Assembly: GCF_932294415.1 (NCBI RefSeq)
Contig: NC_065544.1
Coordinates: 28,721,210-28,785,209, forward strand
Direction: 5' to 3'
Source of the DNA: Quercus robur
Lineage: Eukaryota > Streptophyta > Magnoliopsida > Fagales > Fagaceae
Length of the DNA stretch: 64,000 bases
The translations under genes were made by a program, and so were the position numbers. Of the stretch, positions 34,798-47,532 are shown piece after piece (positions within the stretch are counted from its first letter, which is position 1; each line of letters starts with the position of its first letter). The notes under the pieces are model-generated. The model worked only from the letters and a program-made list of their open reading frames with translations, searched no databases and had not been told where the DNA came from.

Positions 34798-35356
34798 TGC
34801 GACTTCCCCTTCCCCACTTTCTAACCGCAGACTTCTTACGCAAAATATGTTCCTTCCCCATCCCCACCTTCTAACGGCAGCCTCTCTATCTTCCTTACTC
34901 CTTTCCTCATAGTTTATAAATACTAACAGAAGCTGGATACTTCAGTTCAGGTATCTCTAAATCTCAGTTTGTTTTCTGCTCTATTCTTTTTGCTTGATTG
35001 CTTGATGTTTTTATTCACTTCTTACATTTTGTTACTGCCTACTGCCTCTTGAGTGTTGTGATGCGACTTAGATTAGTTCGTGTAGTATGTGCAAAATAAG
35101 GCAATATTGTTGCAGCTAAAACAATTTTCTGTGTTCTAAAACAATTTTCTGTGTTTGTGTCAATGTAGATTTAATGGATTTGATTATATACTTATATTTT
35201 GGTCGGACTGATGGGTTAAATTTGATTTTGATTAAGGAATATGGGTAAGAATGCTTTAAGTTTGGGGTGTTCGAGTTAAACTAGGGATTGAGTTTTATTT
35301 TTACTTTTCTCTTTTATTTCTTAAATCTAAACATGGGATGTGGAGTGTTTTTTTTT

Positions 35357-35377
35357 GGGGGGGGGGGGGGGGGGGGG
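35357..35377 (+). repeat. poly-G run (about 21 G), end of unit B
   Basis: Same place as the G14 run of A, longer by about seven G. An assembly or polymerase error could change the count. Confidence 0.8.
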
Positions 35378-35511
35378 TGGGTTGTGGGAATGTTTCTTTT
35401 TAATCTATACGTGGGAGTGTATTTCCGTGGCATTGGAGTGTTCTTTTTATAATATATGGATGCCTGCAACTTCTAAAGCTCCAACCATACTAAAGAGAGT
35501 GAGAAAAATGA

Positions 35512-35948
35512 ATGATTTTCGTAGGTCTGCTTGTCTTATTAGTTCTGGTCGGCTCACTAGAGATGTTCAATTTATGTGGTGCTGATCCTACTGAAGGTTT
35601 CACCCTTGTCACATTAGCAGAGTCAAATTTTGAGCAACAGAAACTATATGACATACAACTCGAGCAACGGTACAGTTTTGTTAATGGGGTTTACTGATTA
35701 TGGGTCTATTCCAATGACAAGCCATATAATCCCAATAGTCATACCAAACCACGGACTAAAACTCAAATAAAGGTAATATGTATGTATGAATTCATGTGTT
35801 TATTAATGCTCACAAAATGCAAAAGGATTAAGCAGCTGTTTCCTTTTGTAGGGGCTTGGCTATTCAAGTGGAATCTGGCAATTCGAAGGCTATGGCTTTG
35901 TTAAAAATGGAACATCCGGTGCTATAATATCACAAATTCATGGTGCAA
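35512..35948 (+). pseudogene. citrate-binding-like pseudogene, unit C
   Basis: Same TGA and truncation as A and B; closest to B. Confidence 0.85.
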
Positions 35949-36262
35949 GAGAGATATTTTGTCAAACACATAATGTGCATGTTCCAAAATGGGAATGAAA
36001 AAAATTATTTTGTAACATGAATCCACTCAAATATTACACCAAAGACAAACTAAGTACATTACAATTGACAAAATTTTCATAAATCAAAATTTCTAGGAAC
36101 TTCATTAATCCAAATTTCAAGGATCATTCTTTTACATTAATTGACGATTGATCCCTATCCAAAAATTAAAAAAATAATAATAAACAATAGGTCATGAGTT
36201 ATAACATATTGACATGATCTTGAATAAACTCTAAACACAATATCTAATTAAAAGAAAAATTG

Positions 36263-36738
36263 TCAAATAAAAAGGCCAAAATTAGTGTCATGCTGATTCC
36301 ATATCTCTATTTTCTGCATCTCCGACTCTGCTACTGACAATACTGTGTACCCATTCTCTTCACTGGCTACTGCTACTTGCTCCATCATTGCCACTACCAC
36401 TACATTTTTTCTCTCCTGTGTTGACCACAACAAGAGCCTATTTAGTTCCTCAACTCGTTCATTATATAATGATACCTTTGTCCGATATCTATTAATCATA
36501 GTATAAAAAATTTAGCAGAGGGCCCTGAAGAATTCAACTCAAGTTGATAAACATTTTTAAAGAATAACAGAGAAAGTCATTCTCTCAGATAGAATCAAGA
36601 TTAGGATTCATCTCCGTCAGTTGGGCTTCCAGCAGTGCTACCATTTCAAGAGCCCTCTTTAGGTCACAAGCCTCACTAAGAGTTTCATCAGTCAAGATCA
36701 TCTGAAGCTTTTCAGGGTCCACTAAGTCTCTCTGAATT
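36263..36738 (-). pseudogene. SMC4-like/B3-tail chimera, unit C
   Basis: Same structure as in A and B. One codon in the B3-tail half differs (Arg to Met in the translated frame). Confidence 0.7.
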
Positions 36739-37138
36739 CTGCAACCAGTACACAATGTTAGGCATGCTTCAAGATCATAAAGATCCCCTGCTTCTTAAGA
36801 GTTCCACAAAAAGGACATACTGTTCCATATGCTTTATAAGAGCATTTTGCAAGTCGTCAAGCCTTTTTTTTTACACCAAGGACAAACTAAGTACATTACA
36901 ATTGACAAAATTTTCATAAATCAAAATTTCTAGGAACTTCATTAATCAAAAATTTCAATGAACAGACTCTTTACATTAATTGACAATAGATCCCTATCTA
37001 AAATTAAAAAAAAAAAAAAAATACTAATAAACAATACGTCATGAGTCATAACATATTGACATGGTTGCTCTCTAATAAACTCTAAACAAAATAACTAATT
37101 ACAAGAAAACTGCTCAATTGAAAAGGCCAAAATTAGTG

Positions 37139-38239
37139 TCAATCCATATCTCTTCCTTGCCTGCTGCTACTTGCTCCTTCATCGTTCTCCCCTGTGTTGA
37201 CCACAACAAAAGCCAGACAGAGTTGATCTTCATTACCAAGTCTAAAAGACCAAATTTGGATCACTTGGTTAAGCTTTCTGCCAAGATCATTTTTTTCCAC
37301 CACCTCATTCCAAGATTTTATCAGCACATAGCATGAACTTTTCTTCCCTGACTCCTTAGGCATGTCCCATTGCCTCAAAACAATTTGTTTTACCTTACCA
37401 GAGGCCTCCATGAATGGGACTTCCATTGCTTGTTGTTGATCCAGATATTCTCTTTCTGCCTCCCTCAAGAAACTGTCATTGATTCGGCTTAAAGGCATGG
37501 ACAACCGAGCGTTATGTCGGTTTAGGTCAGTCTTAGTGAGAGGCTTCTGTATGACCAAAACCAGTTGGGTTCCACCCATTTTGTCAATGATATTCTGGAA
37601 AGTTTGAGGCAGTTTTGGTGATGGGTTTGAGAGTGGAAGGGTTGGGTTCAATTTGGGCTTCTTTGGTGGCTTTTCTTCAATTTGGTCTTCCTTGGTGGCT
37701 TTTCTTCGCTTCTGGGTAACAAGCTTCAAACCTTGACAGTTGAAGCCATCAACTACTCTGGGTGGCGTGGGTTTGGGAGATTCAGAGTGGTTGGGAACAG
37801 CAATGGATGAAGCAGCAGAGATTCCCAAATGGGGTTTCTTGGGTGGGATTATTTTGAGGCGTGTGATGATCTTGGGGGAAGCACAAGCAAAACCCTCTGG
37901 TGGTAGCAACGCTTTCCATTCCGGATCTGCAATGCCAGTGGGTTGAGAAAATCTCTTCCTTTTGACGTTCAAATTTGGCAATTGGTAATGGGTACGAGGC
38001 TTGGAAGAACCAAGATTAGATCTTTTTCTTTGGAAGGAGTTCCAGGTGGGTTTGAAACGACATTGAAGTTTCTTCTCTTCTGAAGTCAGTGGCAGAGTGG
38101 GTTTTTTAGGGTGGAATAGAATCAAGTCCTCCAAAACCCTAAGAGTAAGCAAGTCCAAGTCCAGTTGTTCATCTCTGGTGCACTCTCTTTTGAGTTCATT
38201 AAATGACTCACACTCACAAAGTGAACCGGGAGTCACCAT
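37139..38239 (-). CDS. B3-domain (DUF313-type) protein, unit C
   Basis: An open 366-codon single exon. Against A I count about seven changed residues (among them Ser to Asn, Ser to Leu, Gly to Asp, Asp to Glu, Val to Leu) and about five silent changes. The Gly to Asp change lies in the R-I-N-G-S-F-L-R part of the B3 domain. Promoter TATA and ATG context are conserved. Confidence 0.8.
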   Translation of the reverse strand: MVTPGSLCECESFNELKRECTRDEQLDLDLLTLRVLEDLILFHPKKPTLPLTSEEKKLQCRFKPTWNSFQRKRSNLGSSKPRTHYQLPNLNVKRKRFSQPTGIADPEWKALLPPEGFACASPKIITRLKIIPPKKPHLGISAASSIAVPNHSESPKPTPPRVVDGFNCQGLKLVTQKRRKATKEDQIEEKPPKKPKLNPTLPLSNPSPKLPQTFQNIIDKMGGTQLVLVIQKPLTKTDLNRHNARLSMPLSRINDSFLREAEREYLDQQQAMEVPFMEASGKVKQIVLRQWDMPKESGKKSSCYVLIKSWNEVVEKNDLGRKLNQVIQIWSFRLGNEDQLCLAFVVVNTGENDEGASSSRQGRDMD

Positions 38240-38521
38240 GGTTTTGATGATCAATTCTCTGTGAGTTACAGAGAGATAGAACAACAAGCAAAAAACAGAG
38301 ACGAGAAAGAGACTCCAAATTCAATTCTGAAGTTGACTTGGCCTCCAAGAATCTTAATTTCTGTTTCTACACTCAGAAAAGGAAAGCAATTGTGGGCTAC
38401 AAATTGGGTTTTCTCTGTGAGTTTCAGAGATAAAACCAGAAACAGAGAGAGAGAGAGGGTTTGTTCTTGGGTATGGAAATATGAGTGTTTTTTTTTTTTT
38501 TTTTTTGTTGAGCAATGAGTG

Positions 38522-38529
38522 TATTTATA
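38522..38529 (-). promoter_or_regulatory. TATA box of B3 gene, unit C
   Basis: Minus strand TATAAATA, same spacing as in A. Just upstream, at 38540-38610, a 36 bp motif (GAGTGGGAGAATAAAAGCAG..) is duplicated only in this unit. Confidence 0.5.
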
Positions 38530-39832
38530 TTAATTAAAAGCAGAGTGGGAGAATAAAAGCAGAGTCGGTCTCTGAGTGGGAGAATAAAAGCAGAGTCGGT
38601 CTCTCCGTCTCAGTCTCCGACTCTGAGTCGGAGAGACCAAAACAGAGGAGGGGTTTGTATTTGTATGATTCAAAAATAACGGCTAGTTGGGATTTCTTTG
38701 TTCCCTATTTTACCCCTATCTTTTTACATTTATTTCTCATACCTGCCCTCCCTGGTCAGCAAAAAAAGGCCACGTAATTAACCCTACCAACACAAATCAA
38801 ATGACAATTTTGCCCTCAAACCCCGCCACCGCCAGCAACTTTCTACCACTACGGAATATTTTTTTTATTTTATTTTATTTTGTAAGATGTAAGATCATTT
38901 TTTTTTTCCTTTCCTGTAAGTTACTATCTTTGATTAGATATTCATATTTTGGAATGTGTTTTGCTTGCAATTTTACTTACTCGGCAATGGCATGGGGAGA
39001 CTGGAGAGTAAGGATTGGGGGTGACACTGCATTGAGGTATATCTTTGTATTAGTGGTTTGATAATCTTTTTATTATTAGCTTTAATTAATGTTCTCTAAA
39101 AATTTGCAAGTCCATGAGTAAATTTCCACACTTCATATTTTGAAAATGAAAGCTTTTGGAATCGTGTCTTCCATCTTGGACAACCTTAAATTTTTTCAGG
39201 TTTCTTTAATTTTCATCCGTTCACACTTCACACTGATGTGAAATTCTTAGTAGCTGTACTACAAATATTGTTTTTTGTTTTTTTATTTTTTTTCAAAAAG
39301 TTTTCATAAATGCTAGAAAAACAGGTCAGAACTACTTGAACATGCAAGAAACCGGAGATTGATGATATTGCTATAGTGGGACCAGCAGGTTCTCCAGAAA
39401 ATTTTCTTCATGGGAAAATTGATTACAAGGATTAAGTTCGGTATCTTTCTTTTTTTCTTTTTTCTTTTTTCTTTACTTGATTGGATTTAATGCTAGCTCT
39501 CCCACAAGGAACTACTTGGACACAGAAACCCATCTCATAGCAATTTTGAGATTGTACATGAATTTGCTGAAATCTGTCTTTGGCTACCAAAAATCCTTTT
39601 TTGCATAGTACAATTTCCGGATGTCTGAAATCTAGCCTGTCTTTGATACTGAGAACTTCTCAAGAACATAAATTTGGTTAATGAATGGAGAGATGATAAA
39701 AAGTAGAGTGAAATTCATTGGTGCAATTAATTGGTTGGGTTTGGATGTTTTCATGGTGACGAATATATACATATGTGTGTATTAACTGTTAGTGACAATA
39801 ATCGCACCTAATAAAAACACATCAATCCATAG

Positions 39833-40003
39833 TATTAGAAATACAGAATAATTGTATTGTATTTCATAAATCAAAGAATATACATCAGTGCCTTAATATA
39901 GGAGACCTATGTGTACGGTACAAGTAAAGTATAGTACAAGTACAAGTATGCTATACAAGTAACCTAGCTGGGCCTAAAACCCATAACATAATATACGTTA
40001 ACA
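39833..40003 (-). repeat. Copia 3' LTR (left)
   Basis: 171 bp ending on the plus strand in GTTAACA, followed by GCCCCCCTCAAACTCAAG (polypurine tract on the minus strand). Confidence 0.9.
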
Positions 40004-43000
40004 GCCCCCCTCAAACTCAAGGTGGATGTGAGACCAGCTTGAGGTTGTCAACCAAATCACGAGTGCGTCCTTTAGGAAGTGACTTGGTGAAGATATATGC
40101 AAGTTGATCTTTGGAGGAGACGGAGAAAAGCTTAAGAGCACCATGGACAAGATGATAACGGATAAAATGACAATCAATCTCGATGTGTTTAGTTCGTTCA
40201 TGGAAGACATCATTGTGAGCAATATGAATGGCACTCTGGTTGTCACAATAAAGGGGAGTAGCAGAGGATGTGGACACACATAAATCCTTAAGAAGCCATC
40301 GTAGCCAAAGGAGCTCAGATGTGGTATCAACAAGAGCACGATATTTTGCTTCAGTACTAGAGCGGGCCACAAATGTTTGTTTCTTACTTCGCCAAGAAAT
40401 CAAAGAAGAACCAAGGAGAAAGCAATAACCTGTAGTGGACCTGCGATCAGTGGGATCTCCTGCCCAATCAGCATCAGAGAATGCACGAAGTACAAGAGGA
40501 GACTGAGCTGAGTAGAAAAGGCCATGGAAGAGGGTGCCCTTCAGGTATCGAAGAATGCGCAGAACAACAGCATAGTGAGTTGATCGTGGAGCAGACAGAT
40601 ACTGGCTCACCTGATGAACAGCATAGGAGATGTCTGGACGAGTAACTGTGAGATAAACTAGGCTGCCAACCAATCGTCTGTAAAGAGAGGGATTAGACAA
40701 TAGTTTCCCCCCTGAGGGAGTCAGATGCGTATTAAGCTCAACTGGAGTGTCAACAGTTTTGCTATCAGTGAGTCCAGCTCTAGACAAGAGTTCAGAAGCA
40801 TACTTGGCTTGAGTAAGATAAAGTCCATCTGTAGAATAAGTGATTTCAAGACCCAAGAGGTAGCTAAGATGTCCAAGATCTTTCATCTCAAATTGCTGAC
40901 TGAGAAAATCTTTGAGTTCTTGAATGCCACTGAGGTCATCACCAGTTATGATCATATCATCCACATACAGGAGAAGTAAAATAGTGCCTTTGTCAGTGCG
41001 ACGAAGAAATAAGGCAAAATCATAATGACTGGCCATGTAACCCAAATGAGAGATGGTAGAGCTGAATTTGGCAAACTAAGCTCGTGGAGCTTGTTTAAGG
41101 CCATAAAGTTCACGTCGAAGGTAACAAACCTTGTTTGAGTCAACAGAGAGACTAGGAGGAGGTTGCATATAAATTTCTTCATTTAAATCCCCATTAAGGA
41201 ATGCATTTTTGACATCCATCTGAAAAAGATCTCATTTACGGGCAGCAACAACAGCTAAGAGGGCACGGACAGATGAGATACGAGCAACCGGAGCAAAAGT
41301 CTCTTCATAATCAATACCATACTCTTGTGTAAAACCTTTTGCAACAAGACGAGCTTTGTAGCGCTCAATGGACCCATCAGAGCGAGTCTTAATCTTATAG
41401 ATCCACTTACAACCAATCACAGATTTCCCGGGAGGGAGTGTCACCAAATCCCAAGTATGGTTTTTAGATAATGCATCAAGTTCCTCTTTCATTGCAATCT
41501 GCCATAAAGGGTCAGTGGAAGCCTCACGATAGGTGTGAGGCTCATGTAGTGTAGCAAGAGCAGTGTAACAATGATAGTCAAGTAAATGTGCAGGAATAGA
41601 TCTTACTCGAGTTGAGTGACGAGGTGGAATGTCTTGTGCAAGATCTTTAGGCGGAACAGGAGCAGGGGACCCAAGCTTAGGGTTAGGGTTGGGTAGCTCG
41701 TCTTCAACCTGTTCATCTTCCACCTGTTCATTAAAGGGTGAACTAGGAAAGAGATCAGTGATATCTGGTGGTTGGACAGAGAAGTCTACAAGAGAATCAG
41801 GAGCAACTACAGGAGGAATATGTGCCTCATCTGGAAAAAGATCTAAACAGAGGAGGAAGATAGGGAGGCACGAAAGTGAGAGAGCTCGACAAAGAGGCGA
41901 TGTTCCTAAAAGACAACATTGCGGGAAACACGAAGACGATGAGAGACAGGGTCATAACACTGATACCCCTTTTAAGTTTCTCCATAGCCAAGAAAACAAC
42001 AAAGTCTTGATCGAGGCTCAAGTTTGTTATGCTCATGTGACTGAAGAAGAACAAAACAAGCAGAACCAAAGAAGCGAAGGTGGTGATAGTCTGGAGATGA
42101 CCCAAAAAGGCGCTCATATGGAGTTTGATTTTGGATAACCGGACTCGGAATGCGATTAATAGCATGAACAGCATGAAGAGCAGCTTCGCCCCAAAAAGGA
42201 GCAGGAACTTTGGCAGAGAGAAGGAGAGCACGAACAGTGTCAAGAATATGACGAAGTTTCCGTTCGGCTCTACCATTTTGCTGAGAGGTACCTGGACAAG
42301 TTAGTTGATGAACAGTGCCATAGGAATGCAAAACAACTTGGAAAGCATATTGAGTATATTCAAGAGCATTATCAGATCGAAAAATTTTGATGCGTTTGGA
42401 AAACTGAGTTTCAACCATTTTTGCAAAATTAGAATATACTTGTAATAATTCAAAACGATGTTTCATATTAAAAATCCAGCTATAGCGAGAGTAATCATCA
42501 ACAAAGACAACAAAATATCGAGACCCACCAATACTAGAGACAAAGGAAGGACCCCAAACATCAAAATGAATAAGGTCAAAGATATCAGTGGATATTGATT
42601 CACTAGTATTGAAAGGCAAAGCTGGTTGTTTTTCTAATTGGCACGAAACACAATCAAAATTTTTTATAGACACTGAACCTAACAAACCTCTAGAAGCTAA
42701 TTGTTGTACCCGAGAGGAAGATGCATGACCAAGTCGAGCATGCCAAAGTGCAAGGGAAGGAATTGAAGAAGCTGTAGCAGCTGCAGCAACAGAAACAGGA
42801 GCAACAAGTGGAAGACGAAGGTTGTCCACGGGAAACATACGCCCAACTCTGGGACCAGTCCCAAGCTCCCGTCTCGTCCTCGGATCCTGCACAATACACC
42901 CAGAATAATCAAAGATAATGCGATAACCCAACTCAGCTAATTGTCCAACAGAAAATAAATTATAAGAAAGGTCGGGAACATTAAAGACTCCAGGAACCGA

Positions 43001-43539
43001 GAGATTGGAGGTCGCAACGGAACCTATATTATGACCAGACATTGTGGAACCATTTGCTATGCAAATATTAAGAGGGTGCGGTGCAGGTTTAAGGTCAGAA
43101 AATAAGGACAAGTGAGGTGTCATGTGATTGCAACAAGCAGAATCCATAAGCCAAGAGGTAGGAGACATATCAGATAAAGCTGAGAGAGAAGAGGAATAAG
43201 ATGCATTACCAACCATACGAATGACATTGGCGATGATATTTATAAGGTCATCTCTGGAAATGGTGAAAGTGGATCCAGAAGACTGAGACTTTGCAGAGAC
43301 GGGAGCCATAGGTTGGACACTCTCAGTGTTAGCAACAGTAGCAATAGAAATGGAAACAGCTGATTTGTTGCGTTGATAGCAAGTCTCAATATTATGGCCA
43401 AAATGTTTGCAAAAATTGCAAAAACGTTTGTTAGATTGTCAGCGACGATTGTTGCAAAAGGAAGAAGACTTGTCCTTATTCATCATTTTGAAGCAAAATA
43501 TGCAAAAATAGACTGCAAAAATGAAATCTACGCGAAAAA

Positions 43540-44120
43540 CTGGGTAAGGAGAACCTTGACAGCAAAAGTCAACCTCGAAAAGTCAACGGTCAAAGTCAAC
43601 GGTCAACGGTCAGGCAGATGACGTCACAAGATGACGTGGCGATGACGTCAGCAGATAAGTAGATGCTGACGCAGCTAGGGCTGACGTGGCAGATGTGATG
43701 ATGTCAGCAGATCAGGTTCCGGCGCGTGGGAGCGCGTGGCTGCGCGTGGAGGCGCGTGGTGGCGCGTGAACGGCGCGTGCAAGAAAACTGCGACGCGTGG
43801 TGGTGCGTATGGAGTGTGATCAGCGTCACAGCAGCTTTGAACGGCGCATGGGGGCACGTGCGGTCTCCGATGGCGTCGAGGCTTCCACGAGTGTGTAGAT
43901 CAGCGCAGGACGATCTCAGTGGTACCTTCAAAAATGAAATCGGAGCAATATTCGCAGCGGCGATGCAAAGAGCAGTGGCCTATGTAGTGTGAAACTCCTT
44001 AACGACGGCAGCTGCAGGTTCGGAACCCAAGGACGACGGCTGGATGACGTCGGAGGTTCAACGGCGAGAAGCTGCGGCGGCAGTTGTGATGGCGGAAGCG
44101 TTAGTAAAAGAAAGGAAGTC
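43540..44120. other. GC-rich repetitive block inside the Copia fossil
   Basis: Lies where gag would be expected. Contains repeated GTCAACGGTCA and GATGACGT motifs (43575-43700), then six or more GCGCGTGG units (43723-43800). Base composition differs sharply from the element and the host sequence. No capsid domain recognised. It may be captured or replaced sequence. Confidence 0.6.
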
Positions 44121-44175
44121 ACACTAATGAAGACAAGACTGCTAAGAAAAGGTCAGAGTAGTGGCTCTAATACCA

Positions 44176-44346
44176 TGTTAGAAATACAGAATAATTGTAT
44201 TGTATTTCATAAATCAAAGAATATACATCAGTGCCTTAATATAGGAGACCTATGTGTGCGGTACAAGTAAAATATAGTACAAGTACAAGTGTGCTATACA
44301 AGTAACCTAGCTGGGCCTAAAGCCCATAACATAATATACGTTAACA
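44176..44346 (-). repeat. Copia 5' LTR (right)
   Basis: 171 bp, TG..CA, directly right of the primer binding site. Confidence 0.9.
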
Positions 44347-45667
44347 CATAGTTTAAAAAAAAATCAATGGGCTTGTAAAAACTGTTAATTGCATAAAATT
44401 TTATTTATCAAGAAAAAATAATGATTGTCTTAGGGTTGATTCTTTTTTGGCAAATGCTACTCATAAATGCATAAAAAACTGAAGGTCATATTGGTCAGCT
44501 GCTTGCTCAGAACCCAGAAAGTCGTATGACATGCTTCATATTCAATGTTTCAGCTGAATATTGTGTATAGAATTATTACAGTGGCTTGACATTGCCAATG
44601 GTTATGTTACTTGTTTTGTGAATTCTCCCGTACCAAACGCCACATAAATTCAATTTAAATTATATATACTTCCATTCATGTGTACCTTATCTTCTTCTGT
44701 CATCATAACTGCTACCCCTGTCCATCTAAATCTAGGTTTCATTTTATTTTATGCTGAGATGTGTTTATTTGATTTTGATCCACTCGGTTGTCTAAGTTAT
44801 GTTATATAATTTTGTTGTGAACTTGGTTCTTCAAAAACAATTAGTTTTATATCTCAAATGTGACTTACCCGTCTATACTGTAACTTCTTTGTGTAGTGAT
44901 GCCAGAGAAATTTATGCAAAAAAAACTTACCAACTTCATTGAAAAGCGACTCAAGTCAGAAAGGGCTGCTTCTGTAAGCTTCAACCATATGCACAATTGT
45001 AATGTTTACAAATTTTGGTTTTTACTCTGAAGCAATACTTGTATGTTGATTCTTTGTTTATAGAACCATAAAGGATCTTACCCACTTTTCCTTCCCTTTG
45101 CTCAATAAACCTCCAAATAATCTACTTTCGTCTCTAACTCCTAAGAGCTGATAAATTTAGGAATATAAGTATGATTTGGTTAACATTTTGGAATTAGTTT
45201 TCTTGCTTTAAGAAACAAATTGGTAATTACTGTTCCAAGATATTAACCACGCAGTAATATAACTGTTGAGGCCTTGGGGAAGCTTTATTCGTACACTTTT
45301 GGCTTCAATGTCTAAAATAGGTGACAATATCTGGACCATATAGTCTTGGCCTTGAACGAGTAAATGTATTAAACTATTACTTAAAAAATGAAATATGTCT
45401 ATTAATTTTTGACTATTTATACTTAACTAAGTGCTAATTTCTTTTTGGCTTTGTTGTGGTTTAGATTTGGACAAGCACATTGCAACAAACTATTGAAATG
45501 GCCAGAAAGTTAGAAATAGTTTTGTAAGCGATGTTGTAGAGACTTATGGCTTGAAATGGCTAAATGATTTAGGTCCTGCATCTTTTGGAATAAGTGTAAA
45601 AAAAGTATGATTTATCTTAGTAAGCACTCTCTACCACTACGGAATATTTATTTATTTTATTTTGTTG

Positions 45668-47395
45668 CACATAATTAATTCCCTCCTTGTTGATAATCTT
45701 AATCTTCCATTCTGACAAAAAAGGACGGAAGCCATTTAGACCTGGAGCCTTGAAGGTTTGCATGGACTTGATGTTATCGACCACCTTTTCTGCAATAGAA
45801 AGTAGACAGCCCAACATTCTCAATCTCATCATTGCACTGCTGAAAGAAACCTTCAAATCCTCTAGCCAAGAAGGATTGGATGAGGTAAATAGCTCTCTAA
45901 AATTGGCTAAGAAGTATTCCTCAATCTCTTTGGATCATTTATCCACTAGTTATCCAAGTTTATCGTATCAATGTTGTTGGACTTTCTTTGAATAATTGTG
46001 AATAAATGAATTTTTTTCTGTATTTCTGTCACCTTCTTGAAGCCAAAGTTCTCTAGATTTTTGTGTTGATTCTCAATCATGACTGCATTCTCTGGAGTAG
46101 AATCATTAGCTTGGTAGAGTTCTAGAAGCCGGAGCAATTCTTGTTTTTTTAGATTGACACCACCCAAAGCACCTTTGTTCCACTTCCTATGAATTTACCC
46201 TTAACTTGTCCAACTTTCTCATAAATTGAAAATATATTGATCCATTGACACTCACATCCCACAAACTTCTAATTACATCATCACTCCTTTCATCTCTCAA
46301 CCAAGTAGCCTGGTCTTGATCTTCTCCCTAATTTTATATTAGAATTTAGTATAATTGGGTTGTGGTCATTTTGTGGTTGACAAGAGCCTCATCCCCCCTG
46401 GTAACACACTGCCTCATATAGCCTCTATCATATGCTGGAAATTTCTCCCTTTTATTACACCAAGTATGCCTAATTCCAATAAAACCCAAATTTATTCTTA
46501 CATGAACTCTTTGAGACCTCTTCTTGAGGAAGAGCCAGCCTTGATTCAAACTTTTTCTTCTCTTACAAGACAGTTGAAATCCCCACAGCAAACTCAAGGG
46601 CCTTAAATGCATTCACTGAGCTTGAAATGATCTTCCAGAATCTCTATTTCTTGGCAAAATGGGAAGCCCATAGCTGCGTACAAACAACCAATCCCTACAA
46701 CCTGATTAAGAGATTACACCACTTACTTGCTAGGCAGATGCTTCCACTACTTTTAAAACAACTTCCTTTTTCCATAAAAAGCTAGACCACCATCTCCACA
46801 CCAGCTCTACCACTGGTACACAATGACAATCCACATAACCTAAGGTCATCTATTTTATTAATCTTATCCTTTTCCACCATAGTCTCAAATAAGAAAATAA
46901 TGTATGGGTCATGGTCCCTCATGAAGACTCTAACCCTCACCATCTAGGCATTACCAATTCTTTAACAACTCCACATCAATGCTTGCATTGCACATACTCT
47001 AAAACACTAAGAAAAAACTAGGAGGAAAATAAAGGGTCACCAGCTGACTCTGATCAATCAAATCCCCACTAAGAATGAAATCTTGTAGCTATTATACCTT
47101 AGTTTAGATTGAAACAAAAGCATGACCTGGTAAGGTAGTTGGGCAGTGATCAAGCAATGCCAGGTGGAGAATGACAATAGAAACATACTAATGACCAGTT
47201 CTAGGAGAACAAGCTTGAGTCGCATCTAGACACATGAGGCAGAGGAGGAATCCAAATAACTGGGTGGGGATCAAAGCATTTTGCAGAGTGGAGCTTGTGA
47301 TCAGCTTGGGAAAAGCTCAGTGCACTATAGCAAGAGGAAGTTATCATGTGTCTAGGGGAACGACATGGGGAAAGCTGCACCCTTTCGTTAGGTGC
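45668..47395 (-). mobile_element. LINE fragment, unit C
   Basis: Same fragment as in A and B. The RT-start motif reads F-K-A-P-G-L-N-G-F here, closer to the family pattern than in A. A 29 bp insertion near 46785 is specific to this unit. Confidence 0.75.
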
Positions 47396-47532
47396 TTGGG
47401 TTTACAACTTTAAGTTTCCTTTGAAGGCTTGAAGCACTTTTTTGTACATTCAACTGTTTGTTATAGTTTTCATTTTTTTTTTGTTTTTTTGTTTTATATA
47501 TTCATTTTATAATTGTTGGTACAGAGACGGTG

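Larger units (their letters stand above)
18461..35448. repeat. tandem unit B (16,988 bp, 11,053 without the insertion)
   Basis: Second unit, same order as A, interrupted at 23894-29823 by a SIRE-like element. It lacks a stretch equal to A 10940-11155. Left half details (the ATACAACTC codon change in the citrate-binding relic, the flank after it) match C better than A, while the tail is almost identical to A. Confidence 0.95.
31563..35448. other. tail of unit B
   Basis: Matches A 14576-18460 closely: (TA)n run at about 32163-32189, unplaced frame at 32207-32443, MITE, tandem repeat, poly-G. No working gene seen. Confidence 0.6.
39833..44346 (-). mobile_element. Copia LTR retrotransposon fossil
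   Basis: A 4,514 bp minus-strand element with a perfect CATAG target duplication (39828-39832 and 44347-44351); A and B show the empty site. LTRs are 171 bp. The primer site (complement of TGGTATTAGAGCC) lies just left of the right LTR, and a G-rich polypurine tract just right of the left LTR. Parts in order, from right to left: zinc-knuckle remnant near 43400, protease and integrase (about 43300-42000; H-A-R-L-G-H, C-V-S-C-Q), RT (about 41700-40800; K-A-R-L-V-A-K-G, Y-V-D-D-M), RNase H (about 40500-40020; A-D-W-A-G-D, S-S-T-E-A-K-Y). Copia order (integrase before RT) is clear. It is broken, with roughly three or four breaks. The LTRs differ at five of 171 positions (about 3%). Confidence 0.92.
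35449..47515. repeat. tandem unit C (truncated at right; 7.5 kb without the insertion)
   Basis: Third unit, equivalent to A 7192-14708, interrupted at 39833-44346 by a Copia fossil. Similarity stops at about 47515 (CATTTTATAATTGT), so the MITE, 344 bp tandem and poly-G tail are missing. It is more diverged from A and B than they are from each other. Confidence 0.95.

Noticed and set aside
41629-42138. 169-codon plus-strand frame
   Set aside because: Antisense shadow of the Copia coding region.
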